A DNA stretch of 64,000 nucleotides from JAFARE01 sp963777285 (GTDB lineage Bacteria > Chloroflexota > Dormibacteria > Aeolococcales > Aeolococcaceae): contig CAVZPR010000001.1 of assembly GCA_963777285.1 (NCBI GenBank), forward strand, positions 248,001 to 312,000, written 5' to 3'. Below are positions 43,464 through 51,869 of this stretch, in pieces (positions within the stretch are counted from its first letter, which is position 1; the number at the start of each line of letters is the position of its first letter). The translations under genes and the position numbers were made by a program. Under the pieces are notes generated by a model. It had not been told where the DNA came from. It was given only the letters and a program-made list of their open reading frames with translations, and searched no databases.

Positions 43464-44417
43464 TCAGGCAGCGCGCGACGTGTCGAGCTTCCTGATCACC
43501 TCCGACGCCAGCGCGAACAACTCTGGAGTGCGCAGCGTTGGATTGTTGAACGTGAAGCCGCCGAAGCGCTCGTCCACGTAGCCCTGCAGCATCTCGACCG
43601 CCCGTTCCGGTGTGGCCGCGCGAAACACGGCCCTGCGCTCGGGCGGCAGCTCCTGCATGCGACGTTCGCCCTCAGCGTCGGTGTCCACGAGCACGATCGG
43701 TGCCGCCAGCGTGCGCGTGATGGCCGCGGGGTCACGCCCGATCTCGTCGCAGTACCGGTCGAGCAGCTCGTGCTTGCGGCGCAGGTCCTCGATCGGGCCG
43801 CCGAACCAATGTGAATAGTCGGCGAAACGCGCCACGATGCGAAGCGTTCGCTGCTCGCCGCCGCCTCCAACAAGGACGGGCGGACCACCGGGCTGCAGCG
43901 GCCGAGGGCTGTTGAGCGCGCGCTCGATACGGTAGTAGCGGCCATCGAAGCTGGGGCGCTCCTCGGTGAACATCGCTTTGCAGATGGTGAGCGCCTCGTC
44001 GAGGCGGTTCATGCGCTGCCCGATCGGTGGGAACTCGAACCCGTAGCCGCGATGCTCGTCCTCGTTCCACGCGGCGCCGATGCCGAGGATGGCGCGGCCC
44101 TTGGAGATGACGTCGAGCGTGGCGACCTGTTTGGCGAGCATGGCCGGGTTGCGGTACGTCACGCCGCTGACCAGCGTCCCCAGGCGCACCTTGGTGGTGC
44201 GTGCCGCAATCGCCCCCAAGGTCGTGTAGGCCTCGAGCATCGCGGCCTCTTCGGGACCGACTCCGCGTATCTGGTAGAAGTGGTCCATCACGGTGACCAG
44301 GTCGAAGCCCGCGTTTTCCGCGGCCTGCGCCAGCTCGATGACCCGGTCGAAGACCTTGTCGTCCGGGGTGCCGGCAAACGTGAAGCTGGGCATGTGGAAG
44401 CCGAACAGCAGCGCCAT
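43464..44417 (-). CDS. LLM-class F420-dependent oxidoreductase
   Basis: 317 residues. A luciferase-like TIM barrel: LLFGFHMPSFTF, VIELAQAAENAGFDLVTVMDHF, TLGAIAARTTKVRLGTLVSGVTYRNPAMLAKQ, GRAILGIGAAWNEDEHRGYG and PVLVGGGGEQRTLRIVARFAD. These are the patterns of the F420-dependent group, consistent with F420 use in this organism (see also the PPOX gene). Substrate unknown. A TAATCT box lies six bases before the ATG. Confidence 0.92.
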   Translation of the reverse strand: MALLFGFHMPSFTFAGTPDDKVFDRVIELAQAAENAGFDLVTVMDHFYQIRGVGPEEAAMLEAYTTLGAIAARTTKVRLGTLVSGVTYRNPAMLAKQVATLDVISKGRAILGIGAAWNEDEHRGYGFEFPPIGQRMNRLDEALTICKAMFTEERPSFDGRYYRIERALNSPRPLQPGGPPVLVGGGGEQRTLRIVARFADYSHWFGGPIEDLRRKHELLDRYCDEIGRDPAAITRTLAAPIVLVDTDAEGERRMQELPPERRAVFRAATPERAVEMLQGYVDERFGGFTFNNPTLRTPELFALASEVIRKLDTSRAA

Positions 44418-44423
44418 CGCTTT

Positions 44424-44429
44424 AGATTA
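44424..44429 (-). promoter_or_regulatory. -10 box of the LLM oxidoreductase gene
   Basis: TAATCT on the minus strand, six bases before the ATG at 44417. Confidence 0.45.
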
Positions 44430-44531
44430 TCGCGATGAATACGCCGTGCACCCGGGGCGGACCCGTCTGCCGCGCCCACTCGCACAACTGATGAAGGGGC
44501 GCAGGTATGCAGGCTGCCGGAACCTCGGCTG

Positions 44532-44957
44532 ATGAGCGCGAGGAGTGGTCGCCGGCCGCCGTACGCGACTGATCCGCGCGTCGACGCCTACATCGATGGG
44601 TTGCCCGAGTGGCAGCAGACGATCTGCAGCCAGGTCCGAGACCTTGTCCGTGGCGCTGATCCAGAGGTCACCGAAACGATCAAGCGGACCCGTCAACCCT
44701 ACTTCGAGCTGCAGGGCAACATCTGCGCGCTGCTGGCGGCGAAGGACCACGTCAACGTGTTCCTGTACGACGGCGGCATCGTGCCCGATCCCGAGAGGAT
44801 CATCACCGGCGGGCACGGCAACACGACGGCGCGCACCGTGGCGGTGGGTCGCGGTGGCGCGCTGAACAAGCGGGCGCTGTCAGCGATGTTCAGGCAGATC
44901 ATCGCCAACAATAGAGCCGGTGGCTGGCGGGCGCTCAAGCGCTCGGCGGGTCGATAG
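44532..44957 (+). CDS. DUF1801 protein
   Basis: 141 residues with VDAYIDGLPEWQQTICSQVR, VTETIKRTRQPYFELQGNIC and LLAAKDHVNVFLYDGGIV, the DUF1801/YdhG pattern in a form closer to the YdeI-like group. It is the third DUF1801 gene in the window. The frame closes 49 bp before the second sedolisin gene. Confidence 0.82.
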   Translation: MSARSGRRPPYATDPRVDAYIDGLPEWQQTICSQVRDLVRGADPEVTETIKRTRQPYFELQGNICALLAAKDHVNVFLYDGGIVPDPERIITGGHGNTTARTVAVGRGGALNKRALSAMFRQIIANNRAGGWRALKRSAGR

Positions 44958-44993
44958 CGCCCAGGAATCCGTTCGCGCCGGCGGCGTGGACGC

Positions 44994-44999
44994 TACCAT
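44994..44999 (+). promoter_or_regulatory. -10 box of the second sedolisin gene
   Basis: TACCAT, seven bases before ATG 45007. It overlaps the alternative ATG 44998 and so argues for 45007. Confidence 0.45.
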
Positions 45000-45006
45000 G
45001 CCGGCG

Positions 45007-46746
45007 ATGAAGGGAACCCTTGCCCAGGCGCTCGTCGCGGCGCTTGCCTGCGTGCTGGCTCTGGCGGCGTGCGCGTCGCCCGCTCGCGTGTCCCACGCGC
45101 CCGCGACGGTTTCGTCGGGAGGGCGTGTCCCTCTCGTGGTGGCGATGCGCACCGGCCACGACCTCGGCCCGACATCTCGCACGCGGCGCATCACCTTCGA
45201 GATGACGCTGGCAAACCGTGACCCTGCGGGACTCCAAGCGCTCCTGGCGAGCGGACGCCGCGTCACGCCCGCCGAGTACGCTGCGCGCTTCGGCCCCGAC
45301 CCCGCCCGCGTCGCGGCGGTCGCGCGCGTGCTCGCTGCCGCACAGCTCAGTGCCACGTGGCGGCCGGGCGACGTGATGCTCGAGGTCTCGGGTGGGGCGG
45401 CTGCCGTGGAGCGGTTCTTGCACGTCAGCATTCATGACTACGTCGCCGCCGACGGCACGCGCTTCTACGCGGCGCGCAGCGCGCCGGCCCTCTCCCGCAC
45501 GTTGCACGGGACCGTCATCGCGATCACGGGCCTCGACGATTACGCGCGCGGCCTGGTGACGGCCATCCCGGCGGCCGACGCCAACGGGGTCACGCCGCGG
45601 GACATGACCGGCTTCTACGACATCAACCCGTTGCGCAGCGCCGGTCTCGACGGGAGCGGACAGACGGTTGTGTTCATCGAGTGGGGCGTGCCGTCGGCGG
45701 GTGTGCTGAATGCGTACTCACAGAAGTTCGGGCTGTCGCCGTTCAACGTCGATGTGCGCCAGGACGCGGCGGCGTGGGGAAGTCCCTTCGGCCCCAACGA
45801 CAAGGAATTCAACGGCGTCGCGGGCGAAGCATCGCTCGACATCGAAGTGGTCCACGGCATCGCACCGGGCGCCCGTGAGGTGGTCTACCAGTTCGGCACT
45901 CCGTCCGCCATGCCGCTGGTGCTCAAGACCATCGCCACGCAGTTTCCCGGCGCCATCATCTCGAGCAGCATCAGCGACGGCGCGTGCGAAAAGGACGCGT
46001 CCGCAGCCAAGGACATGGTCGCGTTCAATCAGGAAGCGGATGCGCTTGCGGCGCAGGGCATGAGCATCTACATCGCGGCCGGTGATCGCGGCGCGTACGC
46101 GTGCCTGCCGGATTACCCCAGCCCCGATCCCAACGGCAACACGGAGATCACCGTCGACACCGACTCGGACAGCACCGGCGTCACGGCGGTGGGCGGCACG
46201 ACGGCGTTCCTGGCGCAGAACGGCGGCTACTTCCAGGAGGCGGCGTGGGGGGAACCCGCGGAGCAGTGGGGTGGCGGCGGAGGCGTGAGCACGCTGTTCA
46301 CGCGGCCGGCATGGCAGCAGGCGCCCGGCGTGCCTGCGAACCTGACGGGTCGCGGCGTCCCCGACGTGTCGGCAGACGCCGACAGCGAATCCGGCTGGGA
46401 CATCTTCGAGCCGAGCCAGAGCAATCCCGCGCAGCCGCAGGAGACCACCGTCGGCGGGACATCCGCGGCCGCTCCCTTCTGGGCGGCGATCACAGCGCTG
46501 ATCGATCAGAACCTGGCGCAGAAGGGCCTGCGCTCGGTCGGCTTCGCCAACCCGGCGCTGTACCAGTTCGCGCAGTCCCCATCCGGCCTGCCCGCGCCCG
46601 CGTTCCACGACATAGCCCTGGGGACGAACCTGCACTACGCGGCGGGCTCCGGCTGGGACATGGCGACGGGCCTGGGGACGCCCGACGTGGCCGCGCTCGC
46701 TGACGACTTCACCTGGTTCGAGCAGAACAACAAGGGCAACCGATGA
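45007..46746 (+). CDS. Sedolisin (S53) peptidase lipoprotein
   Basis: 579 residues. Lipobox LALAAC (Cys22) tethers it outside the membrane, unlike the freely secreted homologue at 40968. Prodomain about 45-190. Catalytic residues: E274 and D278 (GEASLDIE), D360 (AAGDRGAYA) and S486 (VGGTSAAAPFWA). WDMATGLGTPD ends the calcium-binding region. Its stop overlaps the start of the zinc-ribbon membrane-protein gene (ATGA), so three genes form an operon. Confidence 0.92.
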   Translation: MKGTLAQALVAALACVLALAACASPARVSHAPATVSSGGRVPLVVAMRTGHDLGPTSRTRRITFEMTLANRDPAGLQALLASGRRVTPAEYAARFGPDPARVAAVARVLAAAQLSATWRPGDVMLEVSGGAAAVERFLHVSIHDYVAADGTRFYAARSAPALSRTLHGTVIAITGLDDYARGLVTAIPAADANGVTPRDMTGFYDINPLRSAGLDGSGQTVVFIEWGVPSAGVLNAYSQKFGLSPFNVDVRQDAAAWGSPFGPNDKEFNGVAGEASLDIEVVHGIAPGAREVVYQFGTPSAMPLVLKTIATQFPGAIISSSISDGACEKDASAAKDMVAFNQEADALAAQGMSIYIAAGDRGAYACLPDYPSPDPNGNTEITVDTDSDSTGVTAVGGTTAFLAQNGGYFQEAAWGEPAEQWGGGGGVSTLFTRPAWQQAPGVPANLTGRGVPDVSADADSESGWDIFEPSQSNPAQPQETTVGGTSAAAPFWAAITALIDQNLAQKGLRSVGFANPALYQFAQSPSGLPAPAFHDIALGTNLHYAAGSGWDMATGLGTPDVAALADDFTWFEQNNKGNR

Positions 46747-47879
46747 CCGACACACCACCGCCCGGCGAAGCTTCGCCGGGCACGGCGACTGTGACCTGCG
46801 TCCGGTGCGGCGCAAGTGTGCCGCCCGGCTCGTTCTGCGGCAACTGCGGCGCCCGTCTCGACCCCGGGGGCGCCCGGGTGCGCCGCACGTCGTATGCCGC
46901 GGCGCCGCACGAGCACGTGGTGCAGTCGTCGGTGATCACCACGTTGTTTCCCCACCTCCCGCACCGTCAGGTGCACATCTTCCGCGAGGTGCTGGTCGCC
47001 GGCGTCGCCGTGGTGCTGCTGCTGGCGGCGCTGCGTTGGGTCGCACCCGCGACGCTGGTGTCCGTGCTGCTTCTTCCCGTGCTCTATCTGCTCTACATGT
47101 ACGAGGCGGAGGTGTATGAGGACGAGCCACTCCAGGTTCTGGTGCTCACCTTCGTAGCCGGCGGCGCGCTCGGATTCGTCTACTTCGTGCTGGCCAACCG
47201 CCTCACCGCACAGACCTTCTCGGCGACCGATCAGGGGCCGCTGGTCTCGGGCGTTCTGCTTCCGGTCATCGCCCAGGTGTTCATGCTCGCCGGGCCGCTG
47301 CTGCTGTTGGCGCGCCCCAAGTTCGACGAGTCGCTCGACGGCTTGACCTTCGCTGTCACCTCGGCGCTCGGCTTCACCGTGGTGGCCGTGATCGCCAGCT
47401 CCTGGTCGCTGTTCACGGCGCCGTTGGTGCACGGCATCGTCACGGACGACGTGCTGCGCATCCTGCGCACCGGAGTCGTCGCATCCATCGTCAACGCGGG
47501 CACCACCGGCATCATCGCCGCGGCACTCTGGCGCCGCCCGCCAGGGCACGGAGCACGCGAGCGGTGGCTGACGCCGGCGGCGGTGGCGACGGGATTCGCG
47601 GTCCAGGTGGGCCTCGGTGTCGCCGGCTACTACGTGCCCGATCCGCTGTCGGCGCTGCTGCTCTGGGCTGCGGTCGGCGCGGTGCTGCTGGTGGTGGTGC
47701 GCATCGTGCTGCACGCCGCGCTGCTCGAGGAGGCGGCGACGCATGAGATCGGACCGCTTGCACCGTGCCCCGAATGTCACCGCATGGTGCAGACCATGGC
47801 CTTCTGTCCGCACTGTGGCGCTGCGCGCCTCGCGGCGCCGAAGCACACCCGCCACAGCGATGCGGTGGCGACGTCGTGA
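46743..47879 (+). CDS. PrsW-like membrane protein with zinc ribbons at both ends
   Basis: 378 residues. An N-terminal zinc ribbon (CVRCGA...CGNCGA, 19-36) and a C-terminal one (CPECHRM...CPHCGA, about 347-364) enclose seven or eight transmembrane helices. The membrane part resembles the PrsW/CPBP-like intramembrane protease superfamily (for example DESLDGLTFAVTSALGF). The catalytic Glu-Glu of PrsW is not found where expected (PVIAQVFMLAGPLLLL), so it is probably not a protease. Coupled to the sedolisin gene upstream and the next gene downstream. Confidence 0.65.
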   Translation: MTDTPPPGEASPGTATVTCVRCGASVPPGSFCGNCGARLDPGGARVRRTSYAAAPHEHVVQSSVITTLFPHLPHRQVHIFREVLVAGVAVVLLLAALRWVAPATLVSVLLLPVLYLLYMYEAEVYEDEPLQVLVLTFVAGGALGFVYFVLANRLTAQTFSATDQGPLVSGVLLPVIAQVFMLAGPLLLLARPKFDESLDGLTFAVTSALGFTVVAVIASSWSLFTAPLVHGIVTDDVLRILRTGVVASIVNAGTTGIIAAALWRRPPGHGARERWLTPAAVATGFAVQVGLGVAGYYVPDPLSALLLWAAVGAVLLVVVRIVLHAALLEEAATHEIGPLAPCPECHRMVQTMAFCPHCGAARLAAPKHTRHSDAVATS

Positions 47880-48679
47880 GCAGCGTGGCCGCGGGCTTCT
47901 GCGGCCGCTGCGGCGCACCACTCGTTCCGGGGAGTGGGTTTTGCGGTCGCTGCGGAGCGCCCGTTGCTCCCGGCGTTCCTGTGGTTGCGGCGGCTCCACC
48001 CGTGTACGCGATGGCGCCGGCGCCGCCGCGCTCCAAGCTGTCGCATGGGTCGATTCTCATCGTCGCGGTGGCAGCAATCGCGGTCGTCGCGATAGTCATC
48101 ACCATCGTGGCCGTGAACACACGCACCAAGGCCCAGGCATGCGGCTTCTACTGCGGGCCGCACACAGGCACACGCCTGGCCGGCGCGAGGCAATTCGTGG
48201 ACACTAAGTGGGGATTCACGATCGACTACGACTCGGAGCTCACCCCCAATCCCGCGCAGCTGAGCCCCACGGCGGACTCAGTCGAGTTCGATGTCGCGGG
48301 TCAGAGCGGCAACGTCGTGGGCGCCGTGGTCGTCAAGGCGATGCAGGCAACCGACCCGCAGCAGGCGATCCAGGCGGAACTGGGAGCGATCAACAGCAAC
48401 ACGCTCCAGGACATCACGCCGGTGGAGGCCGTGCCGGGCGCGGAGGTCGGTCTCATCCCAGCTGCGGGCGAGGGCTACTCGGCCACGTTGGTACCGTCCG
48501 ATGGAGGATCCGGGGAGCCCATCGGCATGCTCATCCTGGCCGCGACGCACGGCAACGTGACGCTGGTCGCCGTGGTGCAGGGAATCTCGAGCCAGCAGGG
48601 CGACGCGCCCTTCTACATCATCGCGGACCAGCCGCTGGACTACGTGCTCACCAACCTGCACTTCCAGGGCGGCGGCTGA
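47876..48679 (+). CDS. Zinc-ribbon membrane-anchored protein
   Basis: 267 residues. An N-terminal double zinc ribbon (FCGRCGAPL...FCGRCGAPV) is cytoplasmic; after a Pro-rich linker comes one transmembrane helix (ILIVAVAAIAVVAIVITIVAV) and an extracytoplasmic domain of about 190 residues with GFTIDYDSELTPNP and EVGLIPAAGEGYS. The external part resembles domains that follow zinc ribbons in other actinobacterial membrane proteins. GTG overlaps the previous stop (GTGA). Unknown function. Confidence 0.7.
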   Translation: MSSVAAGFCGRCGAPLVPGSGFCGRCGAPVAPGVPVVAAAPPVYAMAPAPPRSKLSHGSILIVAVAAIAVVAIVITIVAVNTRTKAQACGFYCGPHTGTRLAGARQFVDTKWGFTIDYDSELTPNPAQLSPTADSVEFDVAGQSGNVVGAVVVKAMQATDPQQAIQAELGAINSNTLQDITPVEAVPGAEVGLIPAAGEGYSATLVPSDGGSGEPIGMLILAATHGNVTLVAVVQGISSQQGDAPFYIIADQPLDYVLTNLHFQGGG

Positions 48680-48686
48680 GAGGGTT

Positions 48687-50192
48687 TCAGGCCAGGGCTT
48701 CAGTCGGCACGTCGCGGCGCACCGACGTGACCCCGCCACCCTTGCGTTTCGACTCGTACAGCGCCTGATCCGCGAGGTGCGCGACGGCGTGCGGGTCGTC
48801 GCCGGCGGCACCGTGTGCGGCGCCGATGCTGATCCGCGCCTCACCGTTGGCGGTGGACACGAGGCGCATCGCCGCGTGCATCCGCTGCGACAGGCGGTCG
48901 ACCGCTGCGTCGCCGGCGTCCGACATGATCACAGCGAACTCGTCGCCGCCGATCCGCGCCAGCGTGTCGCCGCGCCGCACGACGCTGCGCAGCGCCGCGC
49001 CGACCCCGGCGATCATGCGATCTCCCGCGGCATGACCGAAGCGATCGTTGACCGCCTTCAGGCCGTCGACATCAATGGCAACGATCACGAACTTCGAGCG
49101 TTGCGAGACCGAATCCAGCGCGAGCTCGAAACCACGCCGGTTGGTGAGCTCGGTGAGGGGGTCGATGGTCGCCTGCTCCCGCGCGCGGGTGTGCGCCACC
49201 GCGTTGGACAGCGCCAGCTCGGTGAGCGCGCCCAGCGCACGCAGCCGGTCCAGCAGCTGGTCGGTTATCTCGACGCCCCGCGTGGACGCGCACACGATGC
49301 CGTGGAGCTGGCCGTCGCAGCGCACGGGTACCCAGGCAGCGTGCGTGATGCCGAGCACCGTCACGATCTCGCGCAGGCCAGGGCCGCACCGGTCCGCGTC
49401 GAGCCGGCAGGTCATCGCCTTGTCGCCGGCCACGACCTCCGGAAGCCAGGGATGCGAGCTCAGCGGGAAGGTCTCGCCCACCACGCTGGCGCCGGTGTCG
49501 TCGCTGTCCGCAGCGATCGTGACCACGTTGCCGTCGACGGTGAAGTACTGGCCGCGGCGCGGGCCGGCGCCGGGCAGGGCGGTGAGCAGCGCAGTGAGAT
49601 GCGTCGCGGTGTCGATCACGAGGGCCGGCTCCAGGCTTGCACTGAGTGCGCGTGCCGCATCGGCCAGCACTCCTGCTTGCCGAGCCTGCTCGGTGGCGCT
49701 CGCCACCGCGGTTTCCAGCCGCGCACGCAGCATGTGCGCCGAAAGACCGATGAGCGCTGCGAGCCCGCCGTACACGAACACGCGTCGCACCATCACGACC
49801 GGTGTGAGCCTGGCGTCCAGGCCCAGGATGAGCAGCGCGGCGATGACCGCCGGGATGACCAGCAGCAGGTCGCGGCGCCTTCCGTAGAGGGCGGTGTAGA
49901 CGACCGGCACCAGCAGCAGCGTTACCAGCCCGGAGCTCTGGCCGGCGGCGAAGTTCAAGACGGTCACGGCCGCAACTGCCACCAGCTGCCCCATGTACAT
50001 CCCCAGTGGCAGCCGCTGCCACAATCCACCGACCCCGGCTACGACGGTCAGCGCGGTGACGGCGACAGCCCCGAGGAACCACGCCAGGCTCACGGGTCCC
50101 GGAGGGAGCAGGAGGCTGGCCAGCGCCAGCGTGGTCATGGCGGCAAACGGAAGGGTCTGATGGATCCCTGTGCTCGTCGCCGACCGTGGCAC
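48687..50192 (-). CDS. Diguanylate cyclase with membrane and GAF-like domains
   Basis: 501 residues. Six N-terminal transmembrane helices (about 15-160), a coiled segment, a GAF-like domain (about 185-330) and a C-terminal GGDEF domain. The active site is intact (RIGGDEFAV), as is the preceding DVDGLKAVND metal/substrate motif. The RRGD motif five residues before it is the c-di-GMP inhibitory I-site (RxxD). It should make c-di-GMP with product feedback. Start is GTG with GGAGGA upstream. No EAL or PilZ protein is in the window. Confidence 0.93.
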   Translation of the reverse strand: MPRSATSTGIHQTLPFAAMTTLALASLLLPPGPVSLAWFLGAVAVTALTVVAGVGGLWQRLPLGMYMGQLVAVAAVTVLNFAAGQSSGLVTLLLVPVVYTALYGRRRDLLLVIPAVIAALLILGLDARLTPVVMVRRVFVYGGLAALIGLSAHMLRARLETAVASATEQARQAGVLADAARALSASLEPALVIDTATHLTALLTALPGAGPRRGQYFTVDGNVVTIAADSDDTGASVVGETFPLSSHPWLPEVVAGDKAMTCRLDADRCGPGLREIVTVLGITHAAWVPVRCDGQLHGIVCASTRGVEITDQLLDRLRALGALTELALSNAVAHTRAREQATIDPLTELTNRRGFELALDSVSQRSKFVIVAIDVDGLKAVNDRFGHAAGDRMIAGVGAALRSVVRRGDTLARIGGDEFAVIMSDAGDAAVDRLSQRMHAAMRLVSTANGEARISIGAAHGAAGDDPHAVAHLADQALYESKRKGGGVTSVRRDVPTEALA

Positions 50193-50358
50193 GCGTTGTC
50201 CTCCGCATGTGTCCCCGCCGCAGCCAATGTGCCAGCGGCAAGCTCACACCCTTGCGGCGGCGGGGTCACGATCGTGTCTCACCCTCCGCCACGCCGGCGT
50301 GCCGCCCCCGGCGGCGCGAGTGGCTCGCACCAGCCTGCCGCGCTACGCCTCGCAGCGC

Positions 50359-50364
50359 TAGGCT
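50359..50364 (+). promoter_or_regulatory. -10 box of the wax-ester synthase gene
   Basis: TAGGCT, eight bases before GTG 50373. Confidence 0.4.
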
Positions 50365-50372
50365 GGCGTGCC

Positions 50373-51869
50373 GTGGTGTCGCACGCCGACCGTCTCAGTG
50401 CCCTCGATGCCTCCTTCCTTGACCTCGAGGACGCGGTGAGCCACATGCACATCGGCTCCGTGGGCATCTTCGAGGGTCCCGCACCGCCGCATCAGGAGAT
50501 CGTCGCCACCGTCGGAACCAAGATGCCGCTCGTGCCGCGCTACCGCCAGGTGGTGCGGCGGGTGCCCGGAGCCATCGGACGGCCACTGTGGGTCGACGAC
50601 CCGCATTTCCACATCGACTATCACGTGCGACGCACCGCGCTTCCCGCGCCCGGCGGCGAGGCCGAGCTGCGGCGTCTCGTCGGCCGCCTCATGTCGCAGC
50701 AGCTGGACCGGCACAAGCCACTCTGGGAGATGTGGGTGGTGGAGGGTCTCGAGGAAGGGCGCTGGGCCACCGTGTGCAAGACGCACCACTGCCTCGTCGA
50801 CGGTGTCTCCGGCACCGAGCTGCTGGCGGCGATCATGGACCTGTCGCCGGACGCGCGGCCGCCGGGTGCTGCCGGCGAATGGACGCCGGGACGCGAGCCG
50901 ACCGGGGTGGAGCTGGCCGCGCTGACGCTGCTGGACCTGGCGCGAAGCCCGCGCGAGCAGCTGCGAGCCGCGCGCGAGGCGGGCATCGTCTCGACCCGTG
51001 CAGTGGTCGGCGCCGCACAGGTGATCAAGGGCATGGCCTCCTTTGCAGGCCTGGTCCGGCCGACCGCCCGCTCCAGCCTCAACGGGCCGATCGGACCGCA
51101 CCGGCGCTGGAACTGGGCCGCCGCGACCGTCGACGACATCAAGGCGATCCGCCATGCGCAGGGGGGAACCTTCAACGACGTGGTGCTGGCGGCGATCACC
51201 ACCGGATTCAGGCGCCTGCTGCAGAGCCGCGGCGAGCGTACCGAACGCGTGCTCCGGACGATGGTTCCGGTGTCGGTGCGCGACCGCGACGCGTCAGGCC
51301 TCGCGGTCGGCGACCATCGCTACAACAACAAGGTGTCGGCGATGTTCGCCGAGCTTCCCGTGCAGCTTGCGGATCCGGTGGCACGGCTCCGAGCCGTGTC
51401 GGCGCAGATGGAGGGGCTGAAGGAATCGGCCGAGGCCATCGCGGGCGAGGCGCTCACATCACTGGCCGGCTTTGCGCCGCCGATGCTGCTGGGGCTGGGA
51501 TTGCGCCTCGCGTCGCGGGCGCCCCAGCGCAACTTCAACACGGTGACGACGAATGTGCCGGGGCCGCAGCTGCCGCTGTACATGCGCGGCAGGCAGATGC
51601 TGCGCGCCTATCCCTACGTACCGCTGTGGGGTCAGATACGCATCACCATCGCCATCTTCTCGTACAACGGCCAGGTCAACTTCGGCGTCACCGGCGACTA
51701 CGACACCGCTTCCGACATCGACGTGCTGTGCCGCGGCATCGAGCGCGGCGTCGCCGAGCTCCTGCGCGCGTCGCGGCCGCGTCCAGCGACTGCCACACGC
51801 AGCGCTCGGGCGCGGGCGCGCACGCCGTCGCGATCGCGCCTCACGCGGACGGCGACGCCAAGGGCGTGA
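50373..51869 (+). CDS. Wax ester synthase / diacylglycerol acyltransferase
   Basis: 498 residues. Catalytic HHxxxDG is present as HHCLVDG (138-144). Other family blocks are SALDASFLDLED near the N-terminus, PLWEMWVVEGL, GGTFNDVVLAAITTGFRR (near 268-285), MVPVSVRDRD and NVPGPQLPLYMRGRQ. It makes triacylglycerols or wax esters from acyl-CoA, as storage lipid in actinobacteria and relatives. The basic C-terminal tail overlaps the convergent antiporter gene by 29 bp. GTG codons at 50373 and 50376 are both possible. Confidence 0.92.
   Translation: MVSHADRLSALDASFLDLEDAVSHMHIGSVGIFEGPAPPHQEIVATVGTKMPLVPRYRQVVRRVPGAIGRPLWVDDPHFHIDYHVRRTALPAPGGEAELRRLVGRLMSQQLDRHKPLWEMWVVEGLEEGRWATVCKTHHCLVDGVSGTELLAAIMDLSPDARPPGAAGEWTPGREPTGVELAALTLLDLARSPREQLRAAREAGIVSTRAVVGAAQVIKGMASFAGLVRPTARSSLNGPIGPHRRWNWAAATVDDIKAIRHAQGGTFNDVVLAAITTGFRRLLQSRGERTERVLRTMVPVSVRDRDASGLAVGDHRYNNKVSAMFAELPVQLADPVARLRAVSAQMEGLKESAEAIAGEALTSLAGFAPPMLLGLGLRLASRAPQRNFNTVTTNVPGPQLPLYMRGRQMLRAYPYVPLWGQIRITIAIFSYNGQVNFGVTGDYDTASDIDVLCRGIERGVAELLRASRPRPATATRSARARARTPSRSRLTRTATPRA

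Noticed and set aside
46743..47879. Active PrsW intramembrane protease
   Set aside because: The conserved Glu pair is absent from the expected helix.
48777..50372. Long + strand frame continuing upstream of the wax-ester synthase
   Set aside because: It is the antisense of the GGDEF gene. Composition is Arg/His-rich and no domain is seen before GTG 50373.
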